A stretch of DNA of 45,007 bases from Saprospiraceae bacterium (lineage in GTDB: Bacteria; Bacteroidota; Bacteroidia; Chitinophagales; Saprospiraceae). Numbering within the stretch: the first letter of the stretch is position 1; the number at the start of each line of letters is the position of its first letter. Below are positions 25,955-34,325 of this stretch, piece after piece. The stretch spans positions 34,905-79,911 of the forward strand of contig JAHDHW010000002.1 of NCBI GenBank assembly GCA_020631105.1. Reading direction: 5' to 3'. Under the pieces are notes generated by a model, which was not told the DNA's origin, did no database searches, and saw nothing but the letters and a program-made list of their open reading frames with translations. The translations under genes were made by a program, and so were the position numbers.

Positions 25955-26845
25955 TTATAGCTGATCCGCAATCATTAAAGCATTAATAGCAGCCTCTCGG
26001 TCATCGCTTTCATCCAGAGCTAACTTTGCAAAATGGTGCAAAGCATCCTTTGGATTATTTCCTGTAATTATTTCTTTTATCGCTGAGTTACCATCCCGGA
26101 AAGATTCCAGGGTAAGGGCATCTGGAAGGGCGGAAATTCCCGCTAACTGGCCCAGGTTGTTTGCACTCAATACGCTACTTGTCCGGATGCTCTCTGGCAA
26201 TTGGTCATATCCAATGGTAATCTGCATGACAGGCTGAACTATAGTGTGGATGGCTTCGCCACTGGCACGAACATAATAGGCTCGCCCCATTCTACCCATA
26301 AGGTCAATCTTGTGTGGGTCAATTCGCCGACGTTCATCAATGACATCTTCCGAAATATGCATACGTACAACATCACAAATAATCAAATGACCAGCGCCAC
26401 CCTGATCACCGAGTGTGATGATATCCCGGACTTTGCATTCCATTTGTGCAGGAGATTCCTTAACCCGAAAAGGGCGAACGACATCTGATGGGATTGGAGT
26501 TAGCCCAGCTTTCTCAAACTCACTTACTTCGGTCGGGAAAGAGACAGATGTAACGGCCATTTGCCGGACGATATCGTAATTCACTACGTTAATGACAACC
26601 TCGCCAGTCTCCTGGACGTTATGCAAAGTATCTTTAGTGGTGTTATCCGCTACTTTCCGATTCGAGGAAAAAACAAGAATTGGTGGATTAGAACTAAAGG
26701 CATTGAAAAAGCTGTACGGCGCAATATTAGGGCGCCCGTCTTTGTCAACAGTACTCGCAAATGCAATCGGACGAGGTGCTACGCAGCCCAATAAAAACTG
26801 GTGTAAATCTCTGGTTGCTATTTCCTTAGGATCAAATGAAAACAT
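25955..26845 (-). CDS. Flavin reductase-like FMN-binding split-barrel protein
   Basis: 296 residues from the ATG at 26845 (FSFDPKEIATRDLHQFL follows); upstream in-frame codons lack family similarity. The first 200 residues form the flavin reductase-like domain with CVAPRPIAFASTVDKDG and NIAPYSFFNAFSSNPP, which bind FMN. The C-terminal approximately 90 residues (from TSSVLSANNLGQLAG) form a helical extension seen in Bacteroidota relatives. It may reduce flavin for a partner or act as an uncharacterised flavoenzyme. The start codon is preceded, after four bases, by a long inverted repeat (26850-26883). Confidence 0.87.
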   Translation of the reverse strand: MFSFDPKEIATRDLHQFLLGCVAPRPIAFASTVDKDGRPNIAPYSFFNAFSSNPPILVFSSNRKVADNTTKDTLHNVQETGEVVINVVNYDIVRQMAVTSVSFPTEVSEFEKAGLTPIPSDVVRPFRVKESPAQMECKVRDIITLGDQGGAGHLIICDVVRMHISEDVIDERRRIDPHKIDLMGRMGRAYYVRASGEAIHTIVQPVMQITIGYDQLPESIRTSSVLSANNLGQLAGISALPDALTLESFRDGNSAIKEIITGNNPKDALHHFAKLALDESDDREAAINALMIADQL

Positions 26846-26849
26846 AGTT

Positions 26850-26883
26850 GTACTTTTGCGTGATCTATGATCAGCGAAAGTAC
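26850..26883. promoter_or_regulatory. Long imperfect palindrome between the flavin reductase and TlpA-like genes
   Basis: GTACTTTTGCGTGATC at 26850-26865 and GATCAGCGAAAGTAC at 26869-26883 are complementary except for one mismatch and one extra base, with a 3-base centre. It contains TACTTTTG (26851-26858, exact plus-strand -7 match) and, on the minus strand, TACTTTCG (one mismatch). It could be an operator for both divergent genes or a hairpin that blocks translation of the flavin reductase, whose ATG is only four bases away. Confidence 0.55.
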
Positions 26884-26934
26884 GGAATATATAGTCAATG
26901 TAGGATGTCCTAAATTTAATATCAGATATCAATT

Positions 26935-27456
26935 ATGAAAAAATTACCGCTTATTCTAATCCTGGGTTTAGGTGCTTTCTTTGTTGGGCGCTATATATAT
27001 TTGCAACCAAAGTTTGATGATGGAGAAACAGTGCCAGATTTTGCTTTGAACGAAAGCGAACAATTTTCAGACCTTCGGGGAAAGTATGTACTCTTGGACT
27101 TTTGGGGGAGCTGGTGCGGGCCTTGTATTTCAGAGTTCGGTAGTGTCAGCGAATTATACAAAAAATACCATGGACAAAGATTTACCGATGCAGAGGATTT
27201 TGAGATTGTTGGAGTAGCGGTAGAGTCTGACAAAGGGCGTTGGGAACGAGCCATAAAAAAATATAACCTGGATTGGAAGTATCAGGTATTAGATCTATCG
27301 ACCAGCTTGAGATTCTTCAATTCTCCAATTGCTGCAGATTATGGGGTGAAAGAAGTACCTACAAAGTATCTGATAAACCCTAAAGGTGTAATCATTGGCG
27401 TAAACCTTCCTTTTGAGGAAATACAGCAGATTTTAGATGCTCAACTGACAAAATGA
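26935..27456 (+). CDS. TlpA/ResA-like membrane-anchored thioredoxin
   Basis: 173 residues with an N-terminal hydrophobic anchor (residues 4-20) and a periplasmic AhpC/TSA-thioredoxin domain. The redox motif is WCGPC in FWGSWCGPCISEFG (about residues 60-73) and the cis-proline is in KEVPTKYLINP. Such proteins reduce disulfides in the periplasm, for example during cytochrome c or envelope protein maturation. It is divergent from the flavin reductase gene and 67 bases upstream of grpE, which has its own promoter-like element. Confidence 0.9.
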   Translation: MKKLPLILILGLGAFFVGRYIYLQPKFDDGETVPDFALNESEQFSDLRGKYVLLDFWGSWCGPCISEFGSVSELYKKYHGQRFTDAEDFEIVGVAVESDKGRWERAIKKYNLDWKYQVLDLSTSLRFFNSPIAADYGVKEVPTKYLINPKGVIIGVNLPFEEIQQILDAQLTK

Positions 27457-27464
27457 CCCTAAAA

Positions 27465-27496
27465 TTGGCGTGGCAGAGTAATTGATGCTCTTTTTG
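27465..27496 (+). promoter_or_regulatory. Candidate promoter of grpE-dnaJ
   Basis: TTG at 27465-27467, 21 bases, then TCTTTTTG at 27489-27496, one mismatch from TAnnTTTG. Transcription would start about 20 bases before the grpE ATG. No CIRCE-type heat-shock operator was seen. Confidence 0.4.
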
Positions 27497-27523
27497 TGAT
27501 CATATTCGAATAAAACACCATTA

Positions 27524-28138
27524 ATGCTTAAAAAAATAAAAGATATAATGAGCAAGAAGGATAAGAATCAGGATAAAGTTGAAGAACTAGATCAGGATAA
27601 TGCCTCTGTAATGGAGGAGCAAAATGAAGGAAACGAGGAAAAATCTTCGAAAAAAGGGAAAAAATCAGGTAAAACAGCTGAATTAGAAGAAATGCTAGAG
27701 GAGAAAGATCAACAGATTTCAGAACTTAAAGACAAGTACCTTCGCTTGATGGCAGAGTTTGACAACCATAAAAAACGAACCATCAAAGAAAAACTGGACA
27801 TGATGAAGTCTGCTGCGCAGGACACATTGTCAGCGTTATTGCCAGTGCTGGACGATTTTGACAGGGCGAAGAAAAACGCCGATGACGACAATAGCACAGA
27901 ACAATTTAGCGAAGGTGTATCCTTAGTTTACAACAAACTGTATAGCATTTTGAATCAACGTGGGCTAGAGCCAATGGAGACCAACGGCGAAGTCTTCGAC
28001 TCTGAATTGCACGAAGCTATCACGGAGATTCCAGCGCCTTCAGATGAGATGAAAGGGAAAATTATAGATACTGTTGAGAAAGGATATATACTTAAAGAAA
28101 AAATCATTCGACACGCCAAAGTAGTCGTAGGGAAATAA
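27524..28138 (+). CDS. grpE: Nucleotide exchange factor GrpE
   Basis: 204 residues, normal for GrpE. It releases ADP from DnaK in the Hsp70 cycle. The N-terminus is a charged, disordered stretch rich in Lys and Glu, then the dimerising coiled coil (AELEEMLEEKDQQISELK through LMAEFDNHKKRTIKEK, about residues 48-90), and the C-terminal beta-wing with the family signature GLEPMETNGEVFDSELHEAI and the ending GYILKEKIIRHAKVVVGK. The ATG at 27524 is used; the ATG eight codons later is also possible. dnaJ follows after 56 bases, so the two form an operon; dnaK is not in the window. Confidence 0.97.
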   Translation: MLKKIKDIMSKKDKNQDKVEELDQDNASVMEEQNEGNEEKSSKKGKKSGKTAELEEMLEEKDQQISELKDKYLRLMAEFDNHKKRTIKEKLDMMKSAAQDTLSALLPVLDDFDRAKKNADDDNSTEQFSEGVSLVYNKLYSILNQRGLEPMETNGEVFDSELHEAITEIPAPSDEMKGKIIDTVEKGYILKEKIIRHAKVVVGK

Positions 28139-28194
28139 ATATCAATTTTAGGCGCACTCAGAATAAGTTGCGCTTAAAACTATAATTCAATCGT

Positions 28195-29358
28195 ATGGCA
28201 AAAAGAGATTATTACGAAGTACTCGGAGTAGATAAAGGAGCGGACGAAAAGACGATCAAGAAAGCGTATCGAAAGGTAGCAATGAAATATCACCCGGACA
28301 GAAACCCGGATGATAAAGCAGCTGAGGAGAAATTTAAAGAAGCAGCGGAAGCTTACGAAGTGCTAAATGATCCAGATAAAAAGGCACGTTATGACCGGTT
28401 CGGTCATGCCGGCGTTAGTGGCAATGGTGGCGGCGGATTCCAGGGAGGTATGACGATGGAAGATATCTTCTCTCAATTTGGGGATATCTTCGGAGGAGAA
28501 GGCGGGAGTCCTTTTGAATCATTCTTTGGAGGAGCAGCCGGAGGCCGCGGACGAAGAGCTCGGGGTCAGCGTGGGTCTAACCTGCGAATCAAAGTTGCTT
28601 TAACGCTGGAAGAAATAGCTGAAGGGGTAACGAAAAAGATCAAAGTCAAAAAGCGAGTAAAGTGTAACACTTGTAGCGGTAGTGGAGCAAAGGATAGTAA
28701 CTCCGTTACGACTTGTGGTACCTGCCGGGGTTCAGGATATGTGCGTCAGGTACGAAGTACGTTTCTTGGACAAATGCAAACGACAACGGCTTGTCCGACC
28801 TGTGGAGGCTCCGGAGAGACGATCACTGCAAAATGTGGGACCTGTAAAGGCGATGGAAATCAAATGGGACAAGAGACCATCGAGATCGAAATCCCTGGAG
28901 GCGTAGAAGAAGGCATGCAGCTTTCAATGCGTGGGCGCGGAAACGCCGGAGCAAAAGGAGGCCCTGCCGGAGACTTGTTGATTAATATTGAAGAGAAGCC
29001 GCATGAGCATCTTCAAAGAGAAGGGATGAATGTTATTTATGATCTGTTCCTTAATTTTGCAGATGCTGCCTTAGGAACTTCGGTAGAAGTGCCAGTGCTG
29101 AATGGTAAAGTGAAATTTAAGATTCCTGCCGGAACTCAAAGTGGGAAAATCTTCCGACTGAAGGGTAAAGGCTTACCGGCGGTACAAAGTTATGGTCGTG
29201 GCGATCAGTTGATTCATGTCAATATCTGGACACCGAAAAAACTGAATGATGACGAACGCGAACTACTGGAGCGATTACGAAATATGCCTAACTTTAGCCC
29301 GCAACCAGGCAAAGAAGACAAGGGGTTTTTTGATAAAATGAAGGATTTCTTTAATTAG
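28195..29358 (+). CDS. dnaJ: Chaperone DnaJ (Hsp40, type I)
   Basis: 387 residues, full length. DnaJ delivers substrates to DnaK and stimulates its ATPase. Domains: J domain at about 4-70 with HPD in [10 protein letters not shown], a Gly/Phe-rich region to about 130, a zinc-binding region with four CxxCxGxG-type motifs starting at C157 ([32 protein letters not shown]), and the C-terminal substrate-binding beta domains. It is co-transcribed with grpE and ended by a strong hairpin terminator 24 bases after the stop. Confidence 0.98.
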   Translation: MAKRDYYEVLGVDKGADEKTIKKAYRKVAMKYHPDRNPDDKAAEEKFKEAAEAYEVLNDPDKKARYDRFGHAGVSGNGGGGFQGGMTMEDIFSQFGDIFGGEGGSPFESFFGGAAGGRGRRARGQRGSNLRIKVALTLEEIAEGVTKKIKVKKRVKCNTCSGSGAKDSNSVTTCGTCRGSGYVRQVRSTFLGQMQTTTACPTCGGSGETITAKCGTCKGDGNQMGQETIEIEIPGGVEEGMQLSMRGRGNAGAKGGPAGDLLINIEEKPHEHLQREGMNVIYDLFLNFADAALGTSVEVPVLNGKVKFKIPAGTQSGKIFRLKGKGLPAVQSYGRGDQLIHVNIWTPKKLNDDERELLERLRNMPNFSPQPGKEDKGFFDKMKDFFN

Positions 29359-29381
29359 AAAACACCCCTGCAGAATCATAC

Positions 29382-29416
29382 AAAAAGCCGTAGCACATAA
29401 TGCGCTACGGCTTTTT
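29382..29416 (+). terminator. Rho-independent terminator after dnaJ
   Basis: AAAAAGCCGTAGC at 29382-29394 and GCTACGGCTTTTT at 29404-29416 form a perfect 13-bp stem with a 9-base loop, followed by more T-rich sequence. The A-rich left side makes it usable from both strands. Confidence 0.92.
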
Positions 29417-29456
29417 ACGTTTTTTCCTTAACATTGTATAAAAATCACTATCGCCG

Positions 29457-29933
29457 ATGTATAAATTATGCTTAAGTCTCTTAATAGGTCTTTCATTGAT
29501 CCTCACAAGCTGTGGTCCGAATTATATCTTCGATCAATCCTATGATATCTCTAATGATGCCTGGGCTTATGCCGATACACTTAACTTCGAAGTGGATATT
29601 GAAGACTCTTTAAAGATCTATAATCTTTATTTAGAACTAGAGCATAGTACTGATTTTTACTTTCATAATCTATATGTCCAAATTCATACTACCTTTCCTT
29701 CGGGTAAGCGAATCACCGAAAAGGTATCTTTAGAATTAGCTAATAAAGCCGGAGCGTGGTTTGGAGATTGTAATGAAGATTGGTGTACACTCAATATTCC
29801 AATTCAAACTGGAGCATATTTTAATGCTTTGGGAAAACACACAATTACACTGGAGCAATACTCCCGGAAAGAAAACCTGGGAGGAGTGAAGAGCCTTGCT
29901 TTTAGAATTGAAGACACGGGACAATCCAGATAA
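29457..29933 (+). CDS. gldH: Gliding motility lipoprotein GldH
   Basis: 158 residues. A lipoprotein signal with lipobox LTSC (cysteine at residue 19) is followed by the GldH pattern: an early YIFDQSYDISNDAWAYADTL segment, the LYLELEHSTDFYFHNLYVQI core and a GAWFGDC segment. GldH is required for gliding in Flavobacterium johnsoniae and belongs to the accessory set of the type IX secretion/gliding machinery; its biochemical role is unknown. It is found only in Bacteroidota, which supports the phylum assignment. It follows the dnaJ terminator by 40 bases. Confidence 0.87.
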   Translation: MYKLCLSLLIGLSLILTSCGPNYIFDQSYDISNDAWAYADTLNFEVDIEDSLKIYNLYLELEHSTDFYFHNLYVQIHTTFPSGKRITEKVSLELANKAGAWFGDCNEDWCTLNIPIQTGAYFNALGKHTITLEQYSRKENLGGVKSLAFRIEDTGQSR

Positions 29934-29992
29934 GAAGACTCTAATATGAAAATTACCCGCTTCGGGGTATAGCGGACAAGGTTCAAATATAA

Positions 29993-30000
29993 TATTTTTG
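29993..30000 (+). promoter_or_regulatory. -7 element upstream of the first PD40-OmpA gene
   Basis: TATTTTTG matches TAnnTTTG exactly, 128 bases before the ATG at 30128. There is no TTG at -33. A small hairpin ACCCG/CGGGGT at 29954-29967 lies just upstream. Confidence 0.35.
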
Positions 30001-30127
30001 TATTCAATCTTACAAAATACATCTCGTCTTACTATTTCCAATTAAACGAATCGCTGAATTGCCAGCAAATTATTATCTTCCCTCCACAACGATTTTTTAA
30101 CACACCTCCGCACCAAAACTTACTAGA

Positions 30128-31555
30128 ATGCTTAATTGGAAACGAATTCTGTTCGCTGCCCTCGTATTATGCCTTTCCCAAGTTACTGAAGCTCAAAATT
30201 ACATCTTACAAAAATTAGGTTCCGCGATAAGCTCTCCAGCTTATGATGAAATCGCGCCTTGTGTCAGCCGTGACGGTAAGACACTTTACTTCACACGAAT
30301 TGCGTATCCAAAGTTTGAACAATCCTTAGTAGAAGGAGGACAACATTTGAAAGCATCAGACGATCCAGATAGTTTTATGGATCGCCTTTCTGATATATAT
30401 GCTATCCTTGATGGAGCACCAGTAGAAAATCCAGTAAAATCTGCATACAACCAGGATATCTGGGTTGCTCATTCTGTCTCTAATGAGTTTGACCTGCTTG
30501 AGCATCCGTCTTACCCATTAAATAATGCTTTGCCTAATAGCGTTAGTGCACTTACACCAAATGATGATTTGATTGTCCTTAATCAATTCGCACCAAACGG
30601 AGGAATGCAAAAAGGTTTTTCAACGGTGTCAAAATCTCGAGACGGTAAATGGCAATTTCCTGAAGCGGTAGGAATCGATCGTTATCATAATTCAGGATCT
30701 GATGTTAATCTTACCTTAAGCAGTAATGGTAAAGTGATGATCATGGCGATGGAACGAGAAGATAGCTACGGAAGTACGGACTTATATATTAGTTACCTGA
30801 AACGTGATGGGAGCTGGACTTATCCTAAAAACTTAGGCCCAGGGGTGAATACTGAGCATCGGGAATCTGCACCACATTTATCAGAGGATATGCTTTCTTT
30901 ATATTATGCTTCTGACCGGGATAATCCTGGACAGGGTAATGATATCTATGTGCAGACTCGTCTTGATGATAAATGGAAAGAATGGTGGAATGCAAAACGC
31001 TTTGCTGCTCCAATCAACTCTGATGGTGAGGATAGTCATCCATACTTCAATGAAGCTACAGGCTACCTGTATTTTACTTCTGATCGGAACGGTAGTAGTG
31101 ATATCTTTCGTATTCAGATTGCCGCTCCAAAGGCTAAAGCACAGTTTGTTAGTCAACCAAATTTTGTTGATCTGTCCGTAGGCGGCTCAATCGAGATTAA
31201 TCATATTTACTTTGAGCAATCAACAGCTAATGTGCTTTCGGCATCGAAAAGACAACTTAAAAAATTATCATGGCTATTAAAGCAAAGCCCAAATCTGGTT
31301 ATTCGAATTGAAGGGCATACGGATAATGTTGGCGATAAAAAACTGCTTAAGCAATTAAGCGAAGATCGTGCGAATGCAATTAAAGCATACCTGGTTGAAC
31401 AAAAGGGAATCCACCCTTCTCGGGTAGAAGCTTATGGGTATGGCGATTCCCAACCTTTAAATGCTAATCAGACAGAAGCAGAGAAAAAACAAAATCGCCG
31501 AGTTGAAATCGCGGTGGTTCGAAACGAATCCGTTGTTTTCAACGGAACAAGATAA
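30128..31555 (+). CDS. PD40 beta-propeller plus OmpA-domain envelope protein, copy 1
   Basis: 475 residues with a signal peptide cleaved near TEAQ (residue 22). The middle contains PD40/WD40-like blades recognisable by repeated patterns such as DEIAPCVSRDGKTLYFTR, APHLSEDMLSLYYASDRD and SHPYFNEATGYLYFTSDR, each with a closing D-I-Y/F. The last approximately 120 residues are an OmpA-like peptidoglycan-binding domain (IRIEGHTDNVGDKKLLKQLS, then EDRANAIKAYL and NRRVEIAV). It would tie an outer-membrane or surface complex to the cell wall, similar in plan to PorE of type IX secretion but lacking TPRs and a lipobox. The next gene is a close paralogue in the same direction. Confidence 0.88.
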   Translation: MLNWKRILFAALVLCLSQVTEAQNYILQKLGSAISSPAYDEIAPCVSRDGKTLYFTRIAYPKFEQSLVEGGQHLKASDDPDSFMDRLSDIYAILDGAPVENPVKSAYNQDIWVAHSVSNEFDLLEHPSYPLNNALPNSVSALTPNDDLIVLNQFAPNGGMQKGFSTVSKSRDGKWQFPEAVGIDRYHNSGSDVNLTLSSNGKVMIMAMEREDSYGSTDLYISYLKRDGSWTYPKNLGPGVNTEHRESAPHLSEDMLSLYYASDRDNPGQGNDIYVQTRLDDKWKEWWNAKRFAAPINSDGEDSHPYFNEATGYLYFTSDRNGSSDIFRIQIAAPKAKAQFVSQPNFVDLSVGGSIEINHIYFEQSTANVLSASKRQLKKLSWLLKQSPNLVIRIEGHTDNVGDKKLLKQLSEDRANAIKAYLVEQKGIHPSRVEAYGYGDSQPLNANQTEAEKKQNRRVEIAVVRNESVVFNGTR

Positions 31556-31594
31556 AATCAACCCCCTGTTATAAAACATTAAGAATACGATAAC

Positions 31595-31602
31595 TAATTT
31601 TG
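31595..31602 (+). promoter_or_regulatory. -7 element upstream of the second PD40-OmpA gene
   Basis: TAATTTTG matches TAnnTTTG exactly, 128 bases before the ATG at 31730, the same distance as in the first copy. A -33 TTG is missing. Confidence 0.35.
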
Positions 31603-31729
31603 GATGAGTTTTTGGATTATTGCTCAATAACACACACATTCCTCCTCCTTTCTGTGCCCCCTATTCCAATTGAGTATACATCCCGAATTAGTATTCATGG
31701 CATGGTCCCCCGATGAAAACAATACTTAG

Positions 31730-33187
31730 ATGAAAGAACGGAAACGGTTACTTTTCACGGGTTTATTCTTTTTTATATTCGCTAGCCTCACGGCTCAGGA
31801 ATATATCCTCCGTAAGTTAGATCCATCGATTAGCTCTGCAAACTTTGATGAAATTGCCCCTTGTATAACAAGCGATGGACAAACACTGTATTTTACACGC
31901 TTACGCTATCCTCACTTCGATCGGACGCTGGTCGAAAACGGAGTGAATTTACATGATTCGCTTTCTACACAGCAATACCTGCAGTATTTGGCAAAGATAT
32001 ATCAGCAGATTGGACAACAGCCAGTGGCAGACCCCATCAACTCACCATTTAATCAGGATATATGGATTGCTCATTCTATAAATGGAGATTTTGATCTCTT
32101 AGAACATCCTAAATATCCCTTGAATAATGCCTTGCCTAATAGTGTTGCAGCACTAACCCCGGAAGACGATCCAATCGTTGTAAACCAGTTTGCACCTAAT
32201 GGTGGTATGCAAAAGGGGTTCTCAAAAGTAATCAATGAAAAAGGGAGTGGATGGGGATTTCCGTTACCAATAGGAATTGATCGTTACCATAACTCTGGAG
32301 CAGATGTAAATCTATCCATGAGTAGTGATGGCAAAGTGATGATCCTATCCATGGGTAGAGAAGATAGTTATGGGATGTCAGACTTGTATATCTCTCATCA
32401 AAAATCAGATGGGAGTTGGACTTATCCAGAAAATTTGGGTAGAGGGGTGAATTCAGATTATCGAGAATCAACACCTCACCTTTCAAAAGATATGAGAACT
32501 ATTTATTTTTCTTCGGACCGGACTTATCCCGGTCGAGGATGTGATATCTATATGCAGGAACGGATAGGAGAAGGATGGAAAAAATGGAGTAGCCCGCGCA
32601 AATTTCGATCACCCATTAACTCGGATGGCGATGATAGCCATCCTTATTTTAATGAAGCAACCGGACATTTATATTTTACCTCAGATCGGGAGGGGACTTT
32701 TGATATTTTTCGAATTCAAATTAAAAAGCCCGATCCCTTACCAATACTTCCTCAAAAAGAACAAGCACTTGCAATAAATGACAGATCCTTTCCTAAGCTG
32801 AGCATCGGCTCAAAAATAGAATGTGGAGATATCTTCTTTTTGCAATCGGAAGCCAGTATTTTGGAAAAGTCCTTTCCAGAATTGAAGCGACTGGCGGATC
32901 TGTTAAACCAACATCCGGATCTGGCTATTCGAGTAGCAGGCCATACGGATAATGTCGGGGACAAAGACTTATTACTCCAACTGTCTATTGATCGTGCAGA
33001 GGCTATTAAATCGTATTTGGTAGAAAAAGAACATATTGATCCTAAACGTATCGAAACCATTGGTTTTGGTGATACGCGTCCGCTTAATGATAATACCAAC
33101 GAAAGATTAAAATCAAAAAATCGACGAGTAGAAATCGAAGTCATTAAGCATCCTAAAATTGCTGTATTCGAGTACGGCACCCACTAA
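31730..33187 (+). CDS. PD40 beta-propeller plus OmpA-domain envelope protein, copy 2
   Basis: 485 residues; signal peptide to about residue 22 (SLTAQ), PD40 propeller and C-terminal OmpA domain (VAGHTDNVGDKDLLLQLS, then IDRAEAIKSYL, NRRVEIEV). Nearly every blade aligns with copy 1, for example FNQDIWIAHSINGDFDLLEHP and NNALPNSVAALTPEDDPIVVNQF, so this is a tandem duplication that has since diverged, mostly in the linker before the OmpA domain. Its own -7 element and following terminator indicate separate transcription units or a two-gene unit with internal promoter. Confidence 0.88.
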   Translation: MKERKRLLFTGLFFFIFASLTAQEYILRKLDPSISSANFDEIAPCITSDGQTLYFTRLRYPHFDRTLVENGVNLHDSLSTQQYLQYLAKIYQQIGQQPVADPINSPFNQDIWIAHSINGDFDLLEHPKYPLNNALPNSVAALTPEDDPIVVNQFAPNGGMQKGFSKVINEKGSGWGFPLPIGIDRYHNSGADVNLSMSSDGKVMILSMGREDSYGMSDLYISHQKSDGSWTYPENLGRGVNSDYRESTPHLSKDMRTIYFSSDRTYPGRGCDIYMQERIGEGWKKWSSPRKFRSPINSDGDDSHPYFNEATGHLYFTSDREGTFDIFRIQIKKPDPLPILPQKEQALAINDRSFPKLSIGSKIECGDIFFLQSEASILEKSFPELKRLADLLNQHPDLAIRVAGHTDNVGDKDLLLQLSIDRAEAIKSYLVEKEHIDPKRIETIGFGDTRPLNDNTNERLKSKNRRVEIEVIKHPKIAVFEYGTH

Positions 33188-33219
33188 GACATATTGCCAC
33201 ATACTATTTCCATTAAAAT

Positions 33220-33260
33220 AAAACCCTATTTTTGGTGCAAACCGACGATAGGGTTTTTTC
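33220..33260 (+). terminator. Rho-independent terminator after the PD40-OmpA pair
   Basis: AAAACCCTAT at 33220-33229 pairs with ATAGGGTTTT at 33248-33257, with an 18-base loop, followed by TTCTTTTT. It lies 33 bases after the stop at 33187. Confidence 0.85.
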
Positions 33261-33295
33261 TTTTTAACAAACATACATTTCTTTAATCTCTACTT

Positions 33296-34318
33296 ATGCC
33301 ACTCCGCAAATTCTACCAACTCAAAGCCGGGAATATTAAAAATTTAAAAATTGTAGAAGAGGAACTTCCTCCCCCAGGTCCAGGAGAAGTTCAGATTGAA
33401 GTGCGGAGTATTGGGTTTAACTTTGCGGATTTATTTGCGATCTGGGGCTTGTACAGTGCAACGCCCGAAGGGCTGTTTACTCCAGGCTTGGAATACGCAG
33501 GTGTGGTATCAGCGGTCGAAGCATCAGCGAATACAACATTAAAAGTCGGCGATCGGGTCATGGGTGTGACTCGTTTTGGAGCTTATACTACACATTTAAA
33601 TATTGACCATCGCTACGCGATTCCACTACCTGATGATTGGACTTTTGCAGAAGGAGCAGCCTATTTGGTGCAGATGCTGACCGCTTATTATGGTCTGGTA
33701 AATCTTGGAGATATTCAGCAAGGCAGTACGGTACTTATACATTCTGCTGCAGGTGGTGTAGGAATTTGGGCGAACAGAATTGCGAAGCAATACGATGCAT
33801 TTACAATTGGTACGGTAGGCAGTTCTGCTAAATTAGATTTCTTAAAAGAGGAAGGTTATGACCGGAGTATTGTAAGAGGGGGAGATTTTGCAGAGCGCCT
33901 TCGCGAAAGCCTGGGTGAACGTGAATTAAACCTGGTGATGGAATGTATTGGCGGAAAAATCTTTAGCATTGCCTATGAACAACTAGCACCGATGGGGAGA
34001 ATGATTGTCTATGGTTCGGCTCGCTACGCTTCGCCCGGAGATCGGCCAAATTACCCGAAACTTTTATATCATTACATGACTCGGCCAAAGATTGATCCGC
34101 AGGGAATCATTGAAACAAATAAAGCGCTGATGGGCTTTAATCTTATTTGGCTCTACGAAAGGGTAGAGTTGATGCTACAAATCCTGGATAAAGTAAGAGA
34201 GCTCGACTTAGGCAAACCACACGTAGGGCATGAGTTTGCATTCGATCAGCTTCCTGAAGCTATGAAATTATTTCAGACTGGAAAAACCATCGGAAAAGTA
34301 GTTGTTAATACTACTTGA
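33296..34318 (+). CDS. Zinc-independent medium-chain dehydrogenase/reductase (quinone oxidoreductase/VAT-1-like)
   Basis: 340 residues. The N-terminal GroES-like part (LPPPGPGEVQIEVRSIGFNFADL) lacks the catalytic-zinc cysteine and histidine of alcohol dehydrogenases; the Rossmann domain has the NADPH motif HSAAGGVGIWANRIAKQ near residue 150. This is the quinone oxidoreductase group, and the long insertion near residues 240-285 (SARYASPGDRP and onwards) resembles VAT-1 homologues. It likely reduces quinones or enones in the cytoplasm. It is a single gene directly after a terminator, convergent with the AMP nucleosidase gene 7 bases away; GAGAT/ATCTC at 34322-34335 forms a small hairpin over the shared ends. 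Confidence 0.9.
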   Translation: MPLRKFYQLKAGNIKNLKIVEEELPPPGPGEVQIEVRSIGFNFADLFAIWGLYSATPEGLFTPGLEYAGVVSAVEASANTTLKVGDRVMGVTRFGAYTTHLNIDHRYAIPLPDDWTFAEGAAYLVQMLTAYYGLVNLGDIQQGSTVLIHSAAGGVGIWANRIAKQYDAFTIGTVGSSAKLDFLKEEGYDRSIVRGGDFAERLRESLGERELNLVMECIGGKIFSIAYEQLAPMGRMIVYGSARYASPGDRPNYPKLLYHYMTRPKIDPQGIIETNKALMGFNLIWLYERVELMLQILDKVRELDLGKPHVGHEFAFDQLPEAMKLFQTGKTIGKVVVNTT

Positions 34319-34325
34319 TTAGAGA

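Noticed and set aside
26846-26932. A 29-residue N-terminal extension of the flavin reductase
   Set aside because: It would read through the palindrome at 26850-26883 and has no similarity to the family; the ATG at 26845 gives the normal N-terminus.
29951-29970. Hairpin ACCCG-CTT-CGGGGT as a gldH terminator
   Set aside because: There is no T-run after the stem on the plus strand, and no minus-strand gene ends here. It may still form a hairpin but cannot be called a terminator.
29736-30041. A minus-strand frame of 101 residues over the gldH 3' end
   Set aside because: Antisense to a conserved gene with no signal or domain; the adjacent gap is simply open by chance.
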